Shown here one piece after another: positions 36,462 through 46,152 of a DNA stretch of 64,000 bases. The stretch is taken from contig JAEYDL010000020.1 of the NCBI GenBank assembly GCA_023403845.1, positions 193,221 to 257,220 of the forward strand, given 5' to 3'. Within the stretch, counting starts at the first letter, position 1; each line of letters opens with the position of its first letter. Origin of the DNA: Pseudomonadota bacterium. GTDB taxonomy: Bacteria > Desulfobacterota > Desulfovibrionia > Desulfovibrionales > Desulfovibrionaceae. Under the pieces are notes generated by a model that saw only the letters and a list, made by a program, of their open reading frames with translations, did no database searches and was not told where the DNA came from. Both the position numbers and the translations under genes were made by a program.

Positions 36462-37769
36462 ATGGAATGTGTAGTTGAAGCCGTTTCCCCGACCCGGAAA
36501 AAACTTGTCATTTCCCTGACCGCGGAAGAAGTGAATGCCGCCGTGAACGCCACCGTGGCCGAATATCGCAGGGATCTTGCCCTGCCCGGCTTCCGCAAGG
36601 GCAAGGTTCCTGCATCTGTGGTCGAGCGCCGTTTCGGTGACGAGATTTTTGCTCGTGCTACGCAGGACAAGCTGAACGCCGCAGTCGAGCAGGCCATTGT
36701 CGACAACAACCTGACGCCACTTTCCGGCATGGAGTCGGACAACAGCGACGCCTTCAAGCGTAACGAACCCTTCTCCTGCACCATTTCCTTTGAAGTTCTG
36801 CCCGATATCGACTTCCCCAAGTATGTCGAGCTTCCCGTGGAGCAGACCAAGGCCGTGGCTACCGATGCCGACCGTCAGGAAATTATTGACCGTCTGCGCG
36901 ACAGCCTTGCCGAGCTTTCGGATGTGACCGAAGAGCGCCTGCCTGTGGACGGGGATGTCGTCGATGTGGACTACTCCGGCGTGGACGAGGCCGGACAGGC
37001 TCTTGACGACGTCAAGGGCGAACATTTTTCGGTGACCCTTGGTCAGGGACAGGCTCTTCCAGACTTCGAGGCTCTGGTGAAAACCGCCAGGGTGGGTGAA
37101 GAAAAGACCGGTCCCGTGGTGTTTCCCGAAGATTACGGGCATGAGCCTCTTGCGGGCAAGACGGTGACCTTCACCATCAAGCTGAACGGCATCAAGACTC
37201 GCAATCTGCCCGAAGTGAACGACGAGTTCGCCAAGAAGGTAGGGAGCGAAAGCCTCGAAAAGCTGGAAGCCGACATCGCCGAGCACATCATCGGCAACAA
37301 GAAGCAGGCCGCCCGTTCCGAAGCCATGCAGAAGCTGCTTGACGGCCTGATGGAAAGCGTTTCCTTCGAGGTTCCTGAGGGACTGCTCAACTCCCGGATT
37401 GAACGCATCCTCGGCGAACGTGCCATGCGCCTCGAACGCATGGGCAAGAAGCTCGAGGACCTCGGCAAGTCCGAAGAGGAGCTGCGTGAGGAAGCCAAGG
37501 CCGAGGCGCTCGAATCTCTGCGTCCTCAGGTTTTCCTGATGGCTCTCGGACGCAAGGAAAATATCGCCGTCAGCGACCAGGATGTGGAAATGGCCATCTA
37601 CACCATGGCCATGCGCGCTCAGCAGGACTACCAGAAGGTTCGCGAAGCCTATCAGCGCAGCGGCCTGATTTATGAGCTGCGCGATCGCCTGCTCGCCGAC
37701 AAGGCCATGGAGTTCATCTACTCCAAGGCCGTTGTCACCGAAGTGGAACCCAAGGACGCCGAGGCCTGA
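36462..37769 (+). CDS. tig: Trigger factor
   Basis: 435 aa with AGGAGG upstream. Ribosome-bound chaperone and peptidyl-prolyl isomerase. The ribosome-docking signature GFRKGKVP is at about residues 45-52. The middle PPIase domain includes GDVVDVDYSG and KTGPVVFPEDYGHEPLAGKTV; a long helical C-terminal domain follows. First gene of the tig-clpP-clpX-lon run, a common arrangement that pairs folding with proteolysis. Confidence 0.97.
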   Translation: MECVVEAVSPTRKKLVISLTAEEVNAAVNATVAEYRRDLALPGFRKGKVPASVVERRFGDEIFARATQDKLNAAVEQAIVDNNLTPLSGMESDNSDAFKRNEPFSCTISFEVLPDIDFPKYVELPVEQTKAVATDADRQEIIDRLRDSLAELSDVTEERLPVDGDVVDVDYSGVDEAGQALDDVKGEHFSVTLGQGQALPDFEALVKTARVGEEKTGPVVFPEDYGHEPLAGKTVTFTIKLNGIKTRNLPEVNDEFAKKVGSESLEKLEADIAEHIIGNKKQAARSEAMQKLLDGLMESVSFEVPEGLLNSRIERILGERAMRLERMGKKLEDLGKSEEELREEAKAEALESLRPQVFLMALGRKENIAVSDQDVEMAIYTMAMRAQQDYQKVREAYQRSGLIYELRDRLLADKAMEFIYSKAVVTEVEPKDAEA

Positions 37770-37828
37770 TTCCGGTCTGCGAGGGGGATTCCCCCGCCGT
37801 CCCGCGGGACGCTTCGCCGAATTCACGG

Positions 37829-37857
37829 AAAGGGGGGTGCGCCGCACTCCCCTTTTT
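37829..37857 (+). terminator. Terminator after tig
   Basis: AAAGGGGGGTGCG pairs with CGCACTCCCCTTT (one G-U pair) and continues into a T run. clpP therefore probably has its own promoter. Confidence 0.75.
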
Positions 37858-37983
37858 GTTTTCTGCCCGGGAAGCGGACATGAAAGGCGGCTATTTCCCG
37901 CCCGGGCCGCGACAAAATGAAAATCGTGCTTATCAAAGAGAGAGACCCGTCAAAACGGGAATCCTTTCCCTTATGGAGCTTTC

Positions 37984-38607
37984 ATGCAAGATATTTTGAA
38001 TATGACCGTACCCATCGTGGTGGAAACGTCGGGCCGCTCCGAACGGGCCTACGACATCTATTCCCGCCTGCTGAAGGATCGCATCGTGCTCCTGGGAACA
38101 GAAGTGAACGATCAGGTCGCCTCGCTCGTCTGCGCGCAGCTTCTGTTCCTTGAATCGCAGGATCCTGAAAAGGAAATTTACATGTACATCAACAGCCCCG
38201 GCGGTTCGGTGACGGCGGGGATGGCCATCTACGACACGATGAACTACATCACGTCCCCCGTGGCCACCATGTGCATGGGCCGGGCCGCCAGCATGGGCGC
38301 GCTGCTGCTCTGCGCCGGAGCCCCGGGAATGCGCTATGCGCTCCCGCACAGCCAGATCATGATCCATCAGCCGCTCGGAGGTTTTCAGGGGCAGGCGAGC
38401 GATATCGACATCCACGCCCGAGAGATTCTGCGCATGCGCGAAAGCCTTAACGCCATTCTGGCGCGGCATTCCGGGCAGCCTCTCGAGAAGATCGCCCTGG
38501 ATACCGAACGCGACAACTTCATGACCGCTGAAGCGGCGAAGGAATACGGCATCGTGGACCGGGTGCTTGCTTCCCGTCGCGATCTTTTTGAAACGCCTTC
38601 CGCCTGA
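37984..38607 (+). CDS. clpP: ATP-dependent Clp protease proteolytic subunit
   Basis: 207 aa with GGAG upstream of ATG 37984. Forms the 14-subunit barrel used by ClpX. Catalytic Ser103 in GRAASMGALLL, His128 in HSQIMIHQPLGG and an Asp in the later LDTERDNFMTAEA region. The hydrophobic-pocket and handle helices are as in E. coli ClpP. Confidence 0.98.
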   Translation: MQDILNMTVPIVVETSGRSERAYDIYSRLLKDRIVLLGTEVNDQVASLVCAQLLFLESQDPEKEIYMYINSPGGSVTAGMAIYDTMNYITSPVATMCMGRAASMGALLLCAGAPGMRYALPHSQIMIHQPLGGFQGQASDIDIHAREILRMRESLNAILARHSGQPLEKIALDTERDNFMTAEAAKEYGIVDRVLASRRDLFETPSA

Positions 38608-38718
38608 TCCGTTCCGGAAAGGCGGCATGGCCCGCGTCGTTTCCCGTCCGGGACGGCGCGGTTCGCAATGGTGCCGACAGCCATACAAAGTCAAAGCCAA
38701 TCTGGTTAGGAATACTTT

Positions 38719-39978
38719 ATGCCCAACGACAACAGACCGGCCCCTCTGCACTGCTCTTTCTGCGGCAAATCGGATACGCAGGTACGGCAGCTTATTTCCG
38801 GTGGGGACAATGTTCATATCTGCGACGAGTGCATTCGTTCCTGCACGGAGATGCTGGCGCAGCAGGCCGTGGAGATCGAGCGGGACGAGGAACGTCTGCT
38901 CACGCCGCAGGAAATCAAGGCCCGGCTCGACGAGTACGTGATCGGGCAGGACTCGGCCAAGAAGAATCTCGCCGTGGCCGTGCACAATCACTATAAGCGC
39001 GTGTTCTACGCGGATGCGATCAAGGACGCGCAGGACGCCGTGGAGCTGGAGAAAAGCAATATTCTGCTCGTCGGTCCTTCCGGCAGCGGCAAGACCCTGC
39101 TCGCCAAGACTCTGGCCCGCATCCTGCGCGTGCCCTTTGCCATCGCGGACGCCACCACATTGACCGAGGCCGGCTATGTCGGCGAAGATGTGGAAAATAT
39201 CCTTGTCCAGCTGCTTCAGAATGCGGATTATGACCTGGAAGCCGCAAGCAAGGGCATCATCTACATTGACGAAATCGACAAGATTTCCCGGAAGAGCGAC
39301 GGACCGTCCATCACCCGCGATGTTTCCGGCGAGGGCGTTCAGCAGGCCCTGCTCAAGATTATCGAAGGCACGGAAGCCAATATTCCGCCCAAGGGGGGCC
39401 GCAAGCATCCCCAGCAGGAATTCATCCGTATGAACACTTCGAATATTCTGTTCATCGTGGGCGGTGCGTTCATCGGTCTGGACAAGATCGTGGAACAGCG
39501 CATGCGCGGCGGTTCCATGGGGTTCGGCGCCAAGGTGGAGGCCAAGAAGGAGCGCTCCCTCGGCGAACTGCTTGAGGAAGTGCATCCCAACGACCTGGTG
39601 CAGTTCGGATTGATTCCCGAGTTTGTGGGCCGTATTCCTGTTCTGACGCATGTGGACGATCTCGGCGAGGATGATCTCGTCCGGGTGCTGACCGAACCGA
39701 AAAACGCGCTGGTGCGCCAGTACCAGAAGCTTTTCGAGCTGGACGGCGTGACCTTGCGGTTCACGTCCGATGCCTTGCGGTCCATCGCCCACAAGGCTCT
39801 GGAACGCAAGACCGGCGCGCGTGGTCTGCGCAACGTCATGGAGTCCGTCATGCTCGACATCATGTACGAGCTGCCGTCTCTTGTCGACGTGAAGGAATGC
39901 GTAATCAACGATGCCGTGATCGACAGGAAGGAAAAGCCGCTGTACATCTACGGCACGGAAGAGCAGATCGTTTCCTGA
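38719..39978 (+). CDS. clpX: ATP-dependent Clp protease ATP-binding subunit ClpX
   Basis: 419 aa. Unfoldase that feeds substrates to ClpP. N-terminal zinc domain CSFCGKS...CDECIRSC (residues 11-40), Walker A GPSGSGKT at about 116, Walker B IIYIDEIDK, pore loop GYVGEDVE and sensor 2 in KTGARGLRNVMES. Also the RGG pore-2-type segment near EQRMRGGSMGF. About 110 bases after clpP. Confidence 0.98.
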   Translation: MPNDNRPAPLHCSFCGKSDTQVRQLISGGDNVHICDECIRSCTEMLAQQAVEIERDEERLLTPQEIKARLDEYVIGQDSAKKNLAVAVHNHYKRVFYADAIKDAQDAVELEKSNILLVGPSGSGKTLLAKTLARILRVPFAIADATTLTEAGYVGEDVENILVQLLQNADYDLEAASKGIIYIDEIDKISRKSDGPSITRDVSGEGVQQALLKIIEGTEANIPPKGGRKHPQQEFIRMNTSNILFIVGGAFIGLDKIVEQRMRGGSMGFGAKVEAKKERSLGELLEEVHPNDLVQFGLIPEFVGRIPVLTHVDDLGEDDLVRVLTEPKNALVRQYQKLFELDGVTLRFTSDALRSIAHKALERKTGARGLRNVMESVMLDIMYELPSLVDVKECVINDAVIDRKEKPLYIYGTEEQIVS

Positions 39979-39989
39979 TGTCCCTTTTT

Positions 39990-40012
39990 GCCGGGCGGCA
40001 GCTCCGCCCGGC
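39990..40012 (+). other. Hairpin between clpX and lon
   Basis: A 9-bp perfect stem GCCGGGCGG/CCGCCCGGC with a five-base loop, 11 bases after the clpX stop. No T run follows, so it may attenuate rather than stop transcription into lon. Confidence 0.5.
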
Positions 40013-40141
40013 GTTTCGGTCGGGTGACCTCCGGGGGAAGCCCGCCTTTTTTCGGCTCTGTCTGTCGAGCCGTTCCGTTTCCGGAGGGGGACGGAAGTCC
40101 CTTGTCGGAAGCGGCCATTTTTCGCACCGCAAGGAATTGCC

Positions 40142-42637
40142 ATGCTTCAACGTACCAACACGAATCGCGGCGCCGGACGGGAAGGCATCATCCTGCCGCT
40201 CATGCCCTTGCGCGAGGAGGTCATGTCTCCTCACGCTGTCCTGCCGCTTTTTGTGGCGCGCGAGGCTTCGGTCAGCGCCGTGGAAAACGCGCTCAAAACC
40301 TATGACAGGCGGATTTGCCTGATCGTTCAGAAAGACCCGGCTCAGGAAAGGCCGATGCCCGACAACCTGTACGGGATGGCCGTGGTCAGTCGTGTGCTGC
40401 AGTGCACCCGGTTGCCCGAAGGCGCGCTCAAGGTTGTTTTCGAAGGGCTGTACCGGGCGCACTGGGCTCCGGTGACGCCTGCCGACGCGGAGTATCCCTT
40501 CGGGCGGGAAAGCTGGCCCATGGTCAGGGTTTCAGCCATGCAGCTGGTGGGGGCGAGAGCGTCTGAAGGGCAGCCTCTGATGCATGCCGTTTTCGAGACA
40601 CTGAACCGTTACGCCCGTTCCAATCGCAAGTTTACGCCTGATGTCATGGCTTCCATTTCCATGTTGCGGGAACCCGGACAGCTTGCCGACGCGCTCTTGC
40701 CCCTGCTCAGGGGGGATTATCGCAAGCGGCAGGAAATCCTTGAAGTCGCCGATCCGCTTCAACGCCTTGAACAGGTACTGGGCCTGCTTGACGAGGAGAT
40801 GGAACTGCTTTCCATCGACCGGAGGATCAAGGAGCGGGTCAAGGATCAGATGGACCGCAATCAGCGGGAATATTATCTGAACGAGCAGATTAAGGCCATC
40901 AACAAGGAAATGGGGCGCGACGACGATCCGCAGGCGGAAAGCGCCGAGCTGGAAGAACGCCTCCGGGCCAAGAATCTGCCTGCAGAAGCTCTGGAGAAAG
41001 GGCTGTCCGAAGTTCGCAAGCTGCGGCAGATGGTTCCCGCGTCGGCGGAATACTCAATCATCCGTGGATATATTGACTGGATTCTCGATCTGCCGTGGAA
41101 CGAGATGAAGGAAACGGCCATTGATATCGCCGAGGCCCGCCGGATTCTTGATTCGGACCATTTCGGTCTTGAGAAGCCGAAACAGCGTATCCTCGAATAC
41201 CTTGCCGTGCAGAAGCTCACTGGAGGTCTTAAGGGGCCGATCCTCTGTTTTGTCGGTCCTCCGGGCGTAGGCAAGACTTCGCTGGCTCGTTCCGTAGCCA
41301 GAGCCACCGGGCGCGAATATGTGCGCCTGTCTTTGGGCGGCGTCCGCGACGAGGCGGAAATTCGCGGGCATCGCAGAACCTATGTGGGAGCCATGCCCGG
41401 CAAGATCATCATGGCCCTGAAGCGGGTCAAAAGCAGTAACCCGCTGTTTTGTCTCGACGAGATCGACAAGATGAGTTCGGACTACCGGGGAGACCCCGCT
41501 TCAGCGCTGCTTGAGGTGCTTGATCCCGAACAAAACGCCGCATTCGGGGACCATTATCTCGATCTGGATTACGACCTGTCTCATGTTTTTTTCATCACTA
41601 CGGCGAATTCTCTGCACAGCATTCCGGCTCCTCTTCGGGACCGCATGGAAATCATAGAGATTCCGAGCTATCTTGAGGTAGAGAAAACACATATCGCGAG
41701 AGACTTTCTGTTGCCGCGTCAGCTGGAGCAGCATGGGCTGAAACCGGAGAACATGGAGCTTGCCGACGAGGCTCTGCTCGACATCATCCGTTCGTATACC
41801 CGGGAGGCGGGAGTCCGGAATCTGGAGCGCGAGATCGCGGCGCTCTGTCGCAAGATCGCCATCAGACTGGTTGAGGACGATGCCCCGAATCGCACCGTTT
41901 CCGTGGGCATTGACGACCTTGAGACGCTGCTCGGGGTGCGCAGGTACCGTGAGGACGAAAGCGAAAAGGCCGCTACGGTCGGCGTGGTCAACGGACTGGC
42001 ATACACGGGTGTGGGGGGCGTGCTGCTTACGGTGGAAACCGTGATCATGCCCGGCAAGGGACATGTTGCGGCGACGGGCAAGATCGGTGAGGTCATGAGC
42101 GAATCGGCCAAGGCGGCATTGTCCTATGTGCGTTCCCGTTCGGCGGCTCTGGGGTTGAAGCCGGATTTTCATAAGGAAATTGATATTCATACCCATTTCC
42201 CGGAAGGAGCCACGCCCAAGGACGGTCCTTCGGCGGGAATCGCCATTACTGCGAGTCTTGTTTCGGCTCTGCTGGGTATCCCGGTACGGCATGACGTGGC
42301 CATGACCGGAGAGGTGACGTTGCGTGGGCGCGTGCTGCCGATCGGCGGTTTGCGGGAAAAATTGCTGGCCGCAAGCCGCGCGAAAATGCGTCTGGTCATC
42401 ATCCCGCGTGATAATGCCAAGGACCTCAAGGAAGTGCCGGAAGAAATCCTTGATTCTCTGAGCATTGAACTGGTGCGTCATGTGGATGAGGTCTTGCCGC
42501 TGGCTCTGGCTGCGGAACGGGAAGAGATTTTTCCGGGTACGGATGACGGCATCGCGCTGACGCAGTCCCTGCGTCTGGGGTCCGTATTCGGGGCAGCCTC
42601 TTCCGGTTCCGACGCGCCCTCCGGCTGCGCTCAGTAG
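40142..42637 (+). CDS. lon: ATP-dependent protease Lon
   Basis: 831 aa with AAGGAA upstream. N-terminal substrate-binding domain (LPLMPLREEVMSPH at the start), AAA+ module with Walker A GPPGVGKTS and Walker B LFCLDEIDK, and a C-terminal peptidase with the Ser in PKDGPSAGIA and the Lys in the GLREKLLAASRA segment, the Ser-Lys dyad. The last 35 residues are a low-complexity tail. Degrades damaged and regulatory proteins. Fourth gene of the protease cluster. Confidence 0.97.
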   Translation: MLQRTNTNRGAGREGIILPLMPLREEVMSPHAVLPLFVAREASVSAVENALKTYDRRICLIVQKDPAQERPMPDNLYGMAVVSRVLQCTRLPEGALKVVFEGLYRAHWAPVTPADAEYPFGRESWPMVRVSAMQLVGARASEGQPLMHAVFETLNRYARSNRKFTPDVMASISMLREPGQLADALLPLLRGDYRKRQEILEVADPLQRLEQVLGLLDEEMELLSIDRRIKERVKDQMDRNQREYYLNEQIKAINKEMGRDDDPQAESAELEERLRAKNLPAEALEKGLSEVRKLRQMVPASAEYSIIRGYIDWILDLPWNEMKETAIDIAEARRILDSDHFGLEKPKQRILEYLAVQKLTGGLKGPILCFVGPPGVGKTSLARSVARATGREYVRLSLGGVRDEAEIRGHRRTYVGAMPGKIIMALKRVKSSNPLFCLDEIDKMSSDYRGDPASALLEVLDPEQNAAFGDHYLDLDYDLSHVFFITTANSLHSIPAPLRDRMEIIEIPSYLEVEKTHIARDFLLPRQLEQHGLKPENMELADEALLDIIRSYTREAGVRNLEREIAALCRKIAIRLVEDDAPNRTVSVGIDDLETLLGVRRYREDESEKAATVGVVNGLAYTGVGGVLLTVETVIMPGKGHVAATGKIGEVMSESAKAALSYVRSRSAALGLKPDFHKEIDIHTHFPEGATPKDGPSAGIAITASLVSALLGIPVRHDVAMTGEVTLRGRVLPIGGLREKLLAASRAKMRLVIIPRDNAKDLKEVPEEILDSLSIELVRHVDEVLPLALAAEREEIFPGTDDGIALTQSLRLGSVFGAASSGSDAPSGCAQ

Positions 42638-42719
42638 TCCGGTCGCTGCGGACGCGCCCTGCCAGGGGTGTCTGAGGTCGGGCGGACAGCCGGGCAAACT
42701 GGAAAAAATGGACAGGCCC

Positions 42720-42764
42720 CCGGGGGACGACCCCCGGAAGGCGAAGCAAACCGGGGACGACCCC
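42720..42764 (+). promoter_or_regulatory. Guanidine-II riboswitch (mini-ykkC)
   Basis: Two consecutive hairpins, each capped by the tetraloop ACGA: CCGGGGG-ACGA-CCCCCGG (42720-42737) and GGGG-ACGA-CCCC (42753-42764), separated by a short A-rich linker. Paired stems with ACGR loops are the whole consensus of this class, which binds free guanidinium. The ribosome site AGGGGG of the exporter (42774-42779) follows at once, so guanidinium would free it for translation. The gene controlled is a Gdx-type exporter, exactly the expected target. Confidence 0.92.
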
Positions 42765-42783
42765 AGAAGATTCAGGGGGACGT

Positions 42784-43104
42784 ATGCATTGGTTTCTTCT
42801 CGGTCTGGCCGGGCTTTTTGAAATGGGTTGGGCCGTCGGCCTCAAATATGCGGAGGGTTTTACCCGGCTGTGGCCGTCGGTGATTACGCTGGCGCTCATG
42901 GCGTTGAGCGTTTTTCTGCTGTCTCTGGCCATGCGCCATTTGCCCGTAGGGACGGCTTATGCCGTATGGACGGGCATCGGTGCGGTGGGGACGGTCCTGC
43001 TTGGCATTGTTTTGTTCGGTGAACCGGCTTCCTGGGGACGCCTGCTCTGCATCGGCCTGATTCTTGCCGGCATTATCGGACTCAAGCTGGTTTCGGAGGG
43101 CTGA
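42784..43104 (+). CDS. gdx: Guanidinium exporter, SMR family (Gdx/SugE)
   Basis: 106 aa, four membrane helices. Glu13 in GLFEMGWAVGLKY is the proton/guanidinium-exchange residue of the family; the stretch VGTAYAVWTGIGAVGT is diagnostic of SugE/Gdx rather than EmrE. Works as an antiparallel dimer, exporting guanidinium for protons. Controlled by the guanidine-II riboswitch just upstream. Sits between lon and a response regulator, though nothing suggests a shared role. Confidence 0.93.
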   Translation: MHWFLLGLAGLFEMGWAVGLKYAEGFTRLWPSVITLALMALSVFLLSLAMRHLPVGTAYAVWTGIGAVGTVLLGIVLFGEPASWGRLLCIGLILAGIIGLKLVSEG

Positions 43105-43139
43105 CCCATCCGCGAGCGGGAAGGTATCGGGAGGGAGAT

Positions 43140-44537
43140 ATGGCGCGTATACTGGTTGTCGATGACGAGGAGCCTATCCGGTTTTCTCTACGGGGAATTC
43201 TGGAGGATGAGGGATATGAGGTGCTGGAAGCCTCCACGGCTGAGGAGGGCCTCGCTCTGGCGGATTCCGAGCATCCCGATCTGGTGTTTCTGGATATCTG
43301 GCTGCCCGGAATGGACGGGCTTGCTGCGCAGAAGACCTTGCAGTCCACACATCCCGACCTGCCCGTGGTCATGATTTCGGGGCATGGAACCATTGAGACG
43401 GCCGTCGGCGCCATTCAGCAGGGGGCCTACGACTTCATCGAAAAGCCGCTTTCTCTGGAAAAGGTAGTAATCGTCGCTTCTCGAGCGCTGGAAGCGGTTT
43501 CCCTGCGTCGGGAAAACCGCGTTCTGCGCACGGCTCTGCCGGAGCAGGACGAGCTGATCGGGCAGTCGCCGCCCATGCTGGAATTCAGGCGGCTTCTGGA
43601 GCGGGTCGCGCCTACGGACGTGTGGGTCTTGCTTACCGGGGAAAACGGTACGGGCAAGGAGCTTGCGGCCCGGGCGCTGCATGCCGGGAGCAAGCGGGCC
43701 AGCGCGCCCATGATCGCCGTCAACTGCGCGGCCATTCCGGAAGAGCTTATCGAGAGCGAGCTGTTCGGTCATGAAAAGGGCGCTTTCACCAGTGCGGACC
43801 AGGCGCGGCCCGGGCGTTTCGAGATGGCCAACAAGGGCACGCTGTTTCTTGATGAAATCGGCGACATGAGCCTGAAGACGCAGGCCAAGATTCTGCGCAT
43901 TCTTCAGGAACAGGCCTTTGAACGTGTGGGCGGCTCGCGCACCATTAAGGTGGATGTTCGGGTGATCGCGGCCACCAACAAGAATCTTGAGGACGCCATC
44001 GCCGCCGGGACGTTCCGCGAGGACCTGTATTACCGGTTGCGCGTACTTCCGCTGCACCTGCCGCCGTTGCGCGAACGTGGGGACGACATCCGGCTGCTGC
44101 TCGACGCCTTCACCGCAAGATTGTGCGCCGTGCACGCCAGCCGGCCTCCGCTCTATGCGCCGGAAACGCTGGAGCGGCTTCTGGGATACGCATGGCCCGG
44201 CAATGTGCGCGAGCTGCGGAATTTTGCGGAACGCATGGTCATTCTTCATGGGGGCCGTACCGTGCTGCCTGCTGATCTGCCTGCCGAAATGCGGCCGATC
44301 GAGCCTGTCGTCGGTCCTTCCGGCTGCGGGGAGTCTTCCCCGGTCGCCGGACTGGCCGAGGCGTTCGATCCCGGGCTTGATTTCAAGAAGGCGCGTGCCG
44401 TATTCGAGGCGCAGTACCTTGCCGCCAAGCTGCACGAGTGTGGCGGAAACATCACGCGTCTTGCGGAAACCATAGGGCTTGAGCGCAGTTATCTGCATCG
44501 CAAGCTGAAAAGTTACAATATTCAGTCATCGGAATAG
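43140..44537 (+). CDS. NtrX/NtrC-type response regulator with altered GAFTGA loop
   Basis: 465 aa. Receiver domain with phosphoacceptor Asp52 (LVFLDIWLPGMDG), AAA+ domain with Walker A GENGTGKE (167-174) and Walker B LFLDEIGDM, and a C-terminal Fis-type helix-turn-helix (LAETIGLERSYLHRKLKSY). The sigma-54-contacting loop, normally GAFTGA, reads GAFTSA at 214-219, with Ser in place of the second Gly. No partner histidine kinase is in the window. The start has GGGAGG upstream. It follows the exporter by 35 bases, so may be co-transcribed. Confidence 0.88.
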   Translation: MARILVVDDEEPIRFSLRGILEDEGYEVLEASTAEEGLALADSEHPDLVFLDIWLPGMDGLAAQKTLQSTHPDLPVVMISGHGTIETAVGAIQQGAYDFIEKPLSLEKVVIVASRALEAVSLRRENRVLRTALPEQDELIGQSPPMLEFRRLLERVAPTDVWVLLTGENGTGKELAARALHAGSKRASAPMIAVNCAAIPEELIESELFGHEKGAFTSADQARPGRFEMANKGTLFLDEIGDMSLKTQAKILRILQEQAFERVGGSRTIKVDVRVIAATNKNLEDAIAAGTFREDLYYRLRVLPLHLPPLRERGDDIRLLLDAFTARLCAVHASRPPLYAPETLERLLGYAWPGNVRELRNFAERMVILHGGRTVLPADLPAEMRPIEPVVGPSGCGESSPVAGLAEAFDPGLDFKKARAVFEAQYLAAKLHECGGNITRLAETIGLERSYLHRKLKSYNIQSSE

Positions 44538-44579
44538 GAACGGCGGCCGTTTTCGGTGGAGCCGGAAGGAGTTTGGGGT

Positions 44580-46094
44580 ATGGAATTGCGTTTTCAGGCA
44601 GGAGGTACGGAGGCCTGGTCGGCCGATGCCATGGTGCTGTTTCTTGCCGAAGGGGAGAAACTGGAGCAGGCGGTTCCGGAGTTGATCGAAGGCGCCGCAT
44701 GGCTGGCCATTGCGCCCGGCGCGCGGGATTTTCGCGGTAAAAAGGGAGAGGTCGCCGTAGTCTACGGGCCTCCCGCTCATCCTCTTTCCCGGGCTGTTCT
44801 GGTCGGCCTCGGCAAGCTTTCGGGCCTGACCGGCGGAGAAATTCTGGATCGCGTCCGGGAGACCTCCGGGATTGCCGCCGTGCGGTGCCGCGAGCTGGGG
44901 CTGGAGACCTTCGGCGTTTCGGCTGCGTCGCTGTTCCGGCTGCACGGAGACGGCGAGCGCGTTGTGGAGGAAACCGTATGCGCGGCCATGCTCGGGCTGT
45001 GGCGCAACAACAAGTTCAAATCCCGTCGTAATGACGAGTCCGGGCTTGCCGACCCTCGCTGGATGGCCATTTTGGTAAGCGAGAATGCCGTATCTGATGC
45101 TGTGCGCATGGCGGCCCGGCGCGGCGAATCCTGTGCCGAGGCCGTTATTCTGGCCAGAAATCTTGCCAATGCTCCCGCCAACTTCCTGACGCCAGAAGAT
45201 TTTGCGCTTGAAGCGGGCAGACTTGCCCGGAAGCATGACATGTCGTGCGAGATTCTCGGCCGGGATGAGATCATCGGACTCGGCATGGGGGCCTTTGCCG
45301 CCGTGGCTGCCGGCTCGGTCAATGAACCGCGTCTGGTGATCCTTGAGCATGCTCCTGCCGGACATGAGGAGGAAGCGCCGCTGGTCGTCGTCGGCAAGGG
45401 CATTACCTTCGACAGCGGCGGCATCTGCATCAAACCCGCCGCCGGCATGTGGGAGATGAAGGGAGATATGGGCGGCGCAGCTGCCGTGCTTGGCCTGTTC
45501 GAGGCTCTGGGGCAGCTCGACGTGCCCCGGCGCGTGATCGGACTCATGGCCTGCGCGGAGAACATGCCTGATGCCCGCGCGGTCCGTCCCGGGGATGTGG
45601 TGACTACACTGGCCGGCAAGACCGTGGAAATCGTCAATACGGACGCCGAAGGCCGGCTGGTGCTTTGCGATGCGCTTGCATACGCCCAGCAGCGCTGGAC
45701 GCCTTCCATGCTTGTGGATGTGGCTACGCTTACAGGAGCGTGCGTGGTGGCGCTCGGCGACGATGTCGCAGGACTGTTCTGTCAGGATGCCACGCTGGCC
45801 CAGCGGATCAAGGATCTGGGCGAGGTAGTCGGCGAGCCGTACTGGCCTCTGCCGCTCTGGGATCGCTATTTCGAGAATCTCAAGAGCGAAACAGCCGATT
45901 TCGCCAATGCCGGGGCCAGAGCCGGAGGGGCGTGCAGTGCAGGCGTTTTCCTGAAACAGTTCGTCAAGCCGGAAATTCCGTGGGCGCATCTTGACGTGGC
46001 GGGACCGGCCTTCGTGACCCGTAAGGTCGTCAACTGCCCGGCCGGAGCCACCGGCTTTGCCGTGAGGACTCTGATCGAGCTGGCGTTGGCCTAG
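44580..46094 (+). CDS. pepA: Leucyl aminopeptidase (M17)
   Basis: 504 aa from ATG 44580 (GGAAGGAG upstream). Two-metal exopeptidase removing N-terminal residues. Active-site motifs: VGKGITFDSGGICIKP with the metal-binding Lys/Asp, MWEMKGDMGGAAAVLG, and NTDAEGRLVLCDAL (the family signature) at about residue 350. About 40 bases after the regulator gene and ended by a terminator. Confidence 0.96.
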   Translation: MELRFQAGGTEAWSADAMVLFLAEGEKLEQAVPELIEGAAWLAIAPGARDFRGKKGEVAVVYGPPAHPLSRAVLVGLGKLSGLTGGEILDRVRETSGIAAVRCRELGLETFGVSAASLFRLHGDGERVVEETVCAAMLGLWRNNKFKSRRNDESGLADPRWMAILVSENAVSDAVRMAARRGESCAEAVILARNLANAPANFLTPEDFALEAGRLARKHDMSCEILGRDEIIGLGMGAFAAVAAGSVNEPRLVILEHAPAGHEEEAPLVVVGKGITFDSGGICIKPAAGMWEMKGDMGGAAAVLGLFEALGQLDVPRRVIGLMACAENMPDARAVRPGDVVTTLAGKTVEIVNTDAEGRLVLCDALAYAQQRWTPSMLVDVATLTGACVVALGDDVAGLFCQDATLAQRIKDLGEVVGEPYWPLPLWDRYFENLKSETADFANAGARAGGACSAGVFLKQFVKPEIPWAHLDVAGPAFVTRKVVNCPAGATGFAVRTLIELALA

Positions 46095-46115
46095 AAGACG
46101 CCTTTTTGAAAAGTG

Positions 46116-46152
46116 AAACGGCTCATGCCTTATGGGGTATGAGCCGTTTTTT
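46116..46152 (+). terminator. Terminator after pepA
   Basis: AAACGGCTCAT/ATGAGCCGTTT stem ending in six T. The following 180 bases up to the waaA stop show nothing. Confidence 0.88.

Noticed and set aside
39978..40141. Heat-shock (sigma-32 or CIRCE) element before lon
   Set aside because: No CTTGAA-type or CIRCE inverted repeat could be found; only a plain hairpin is present.
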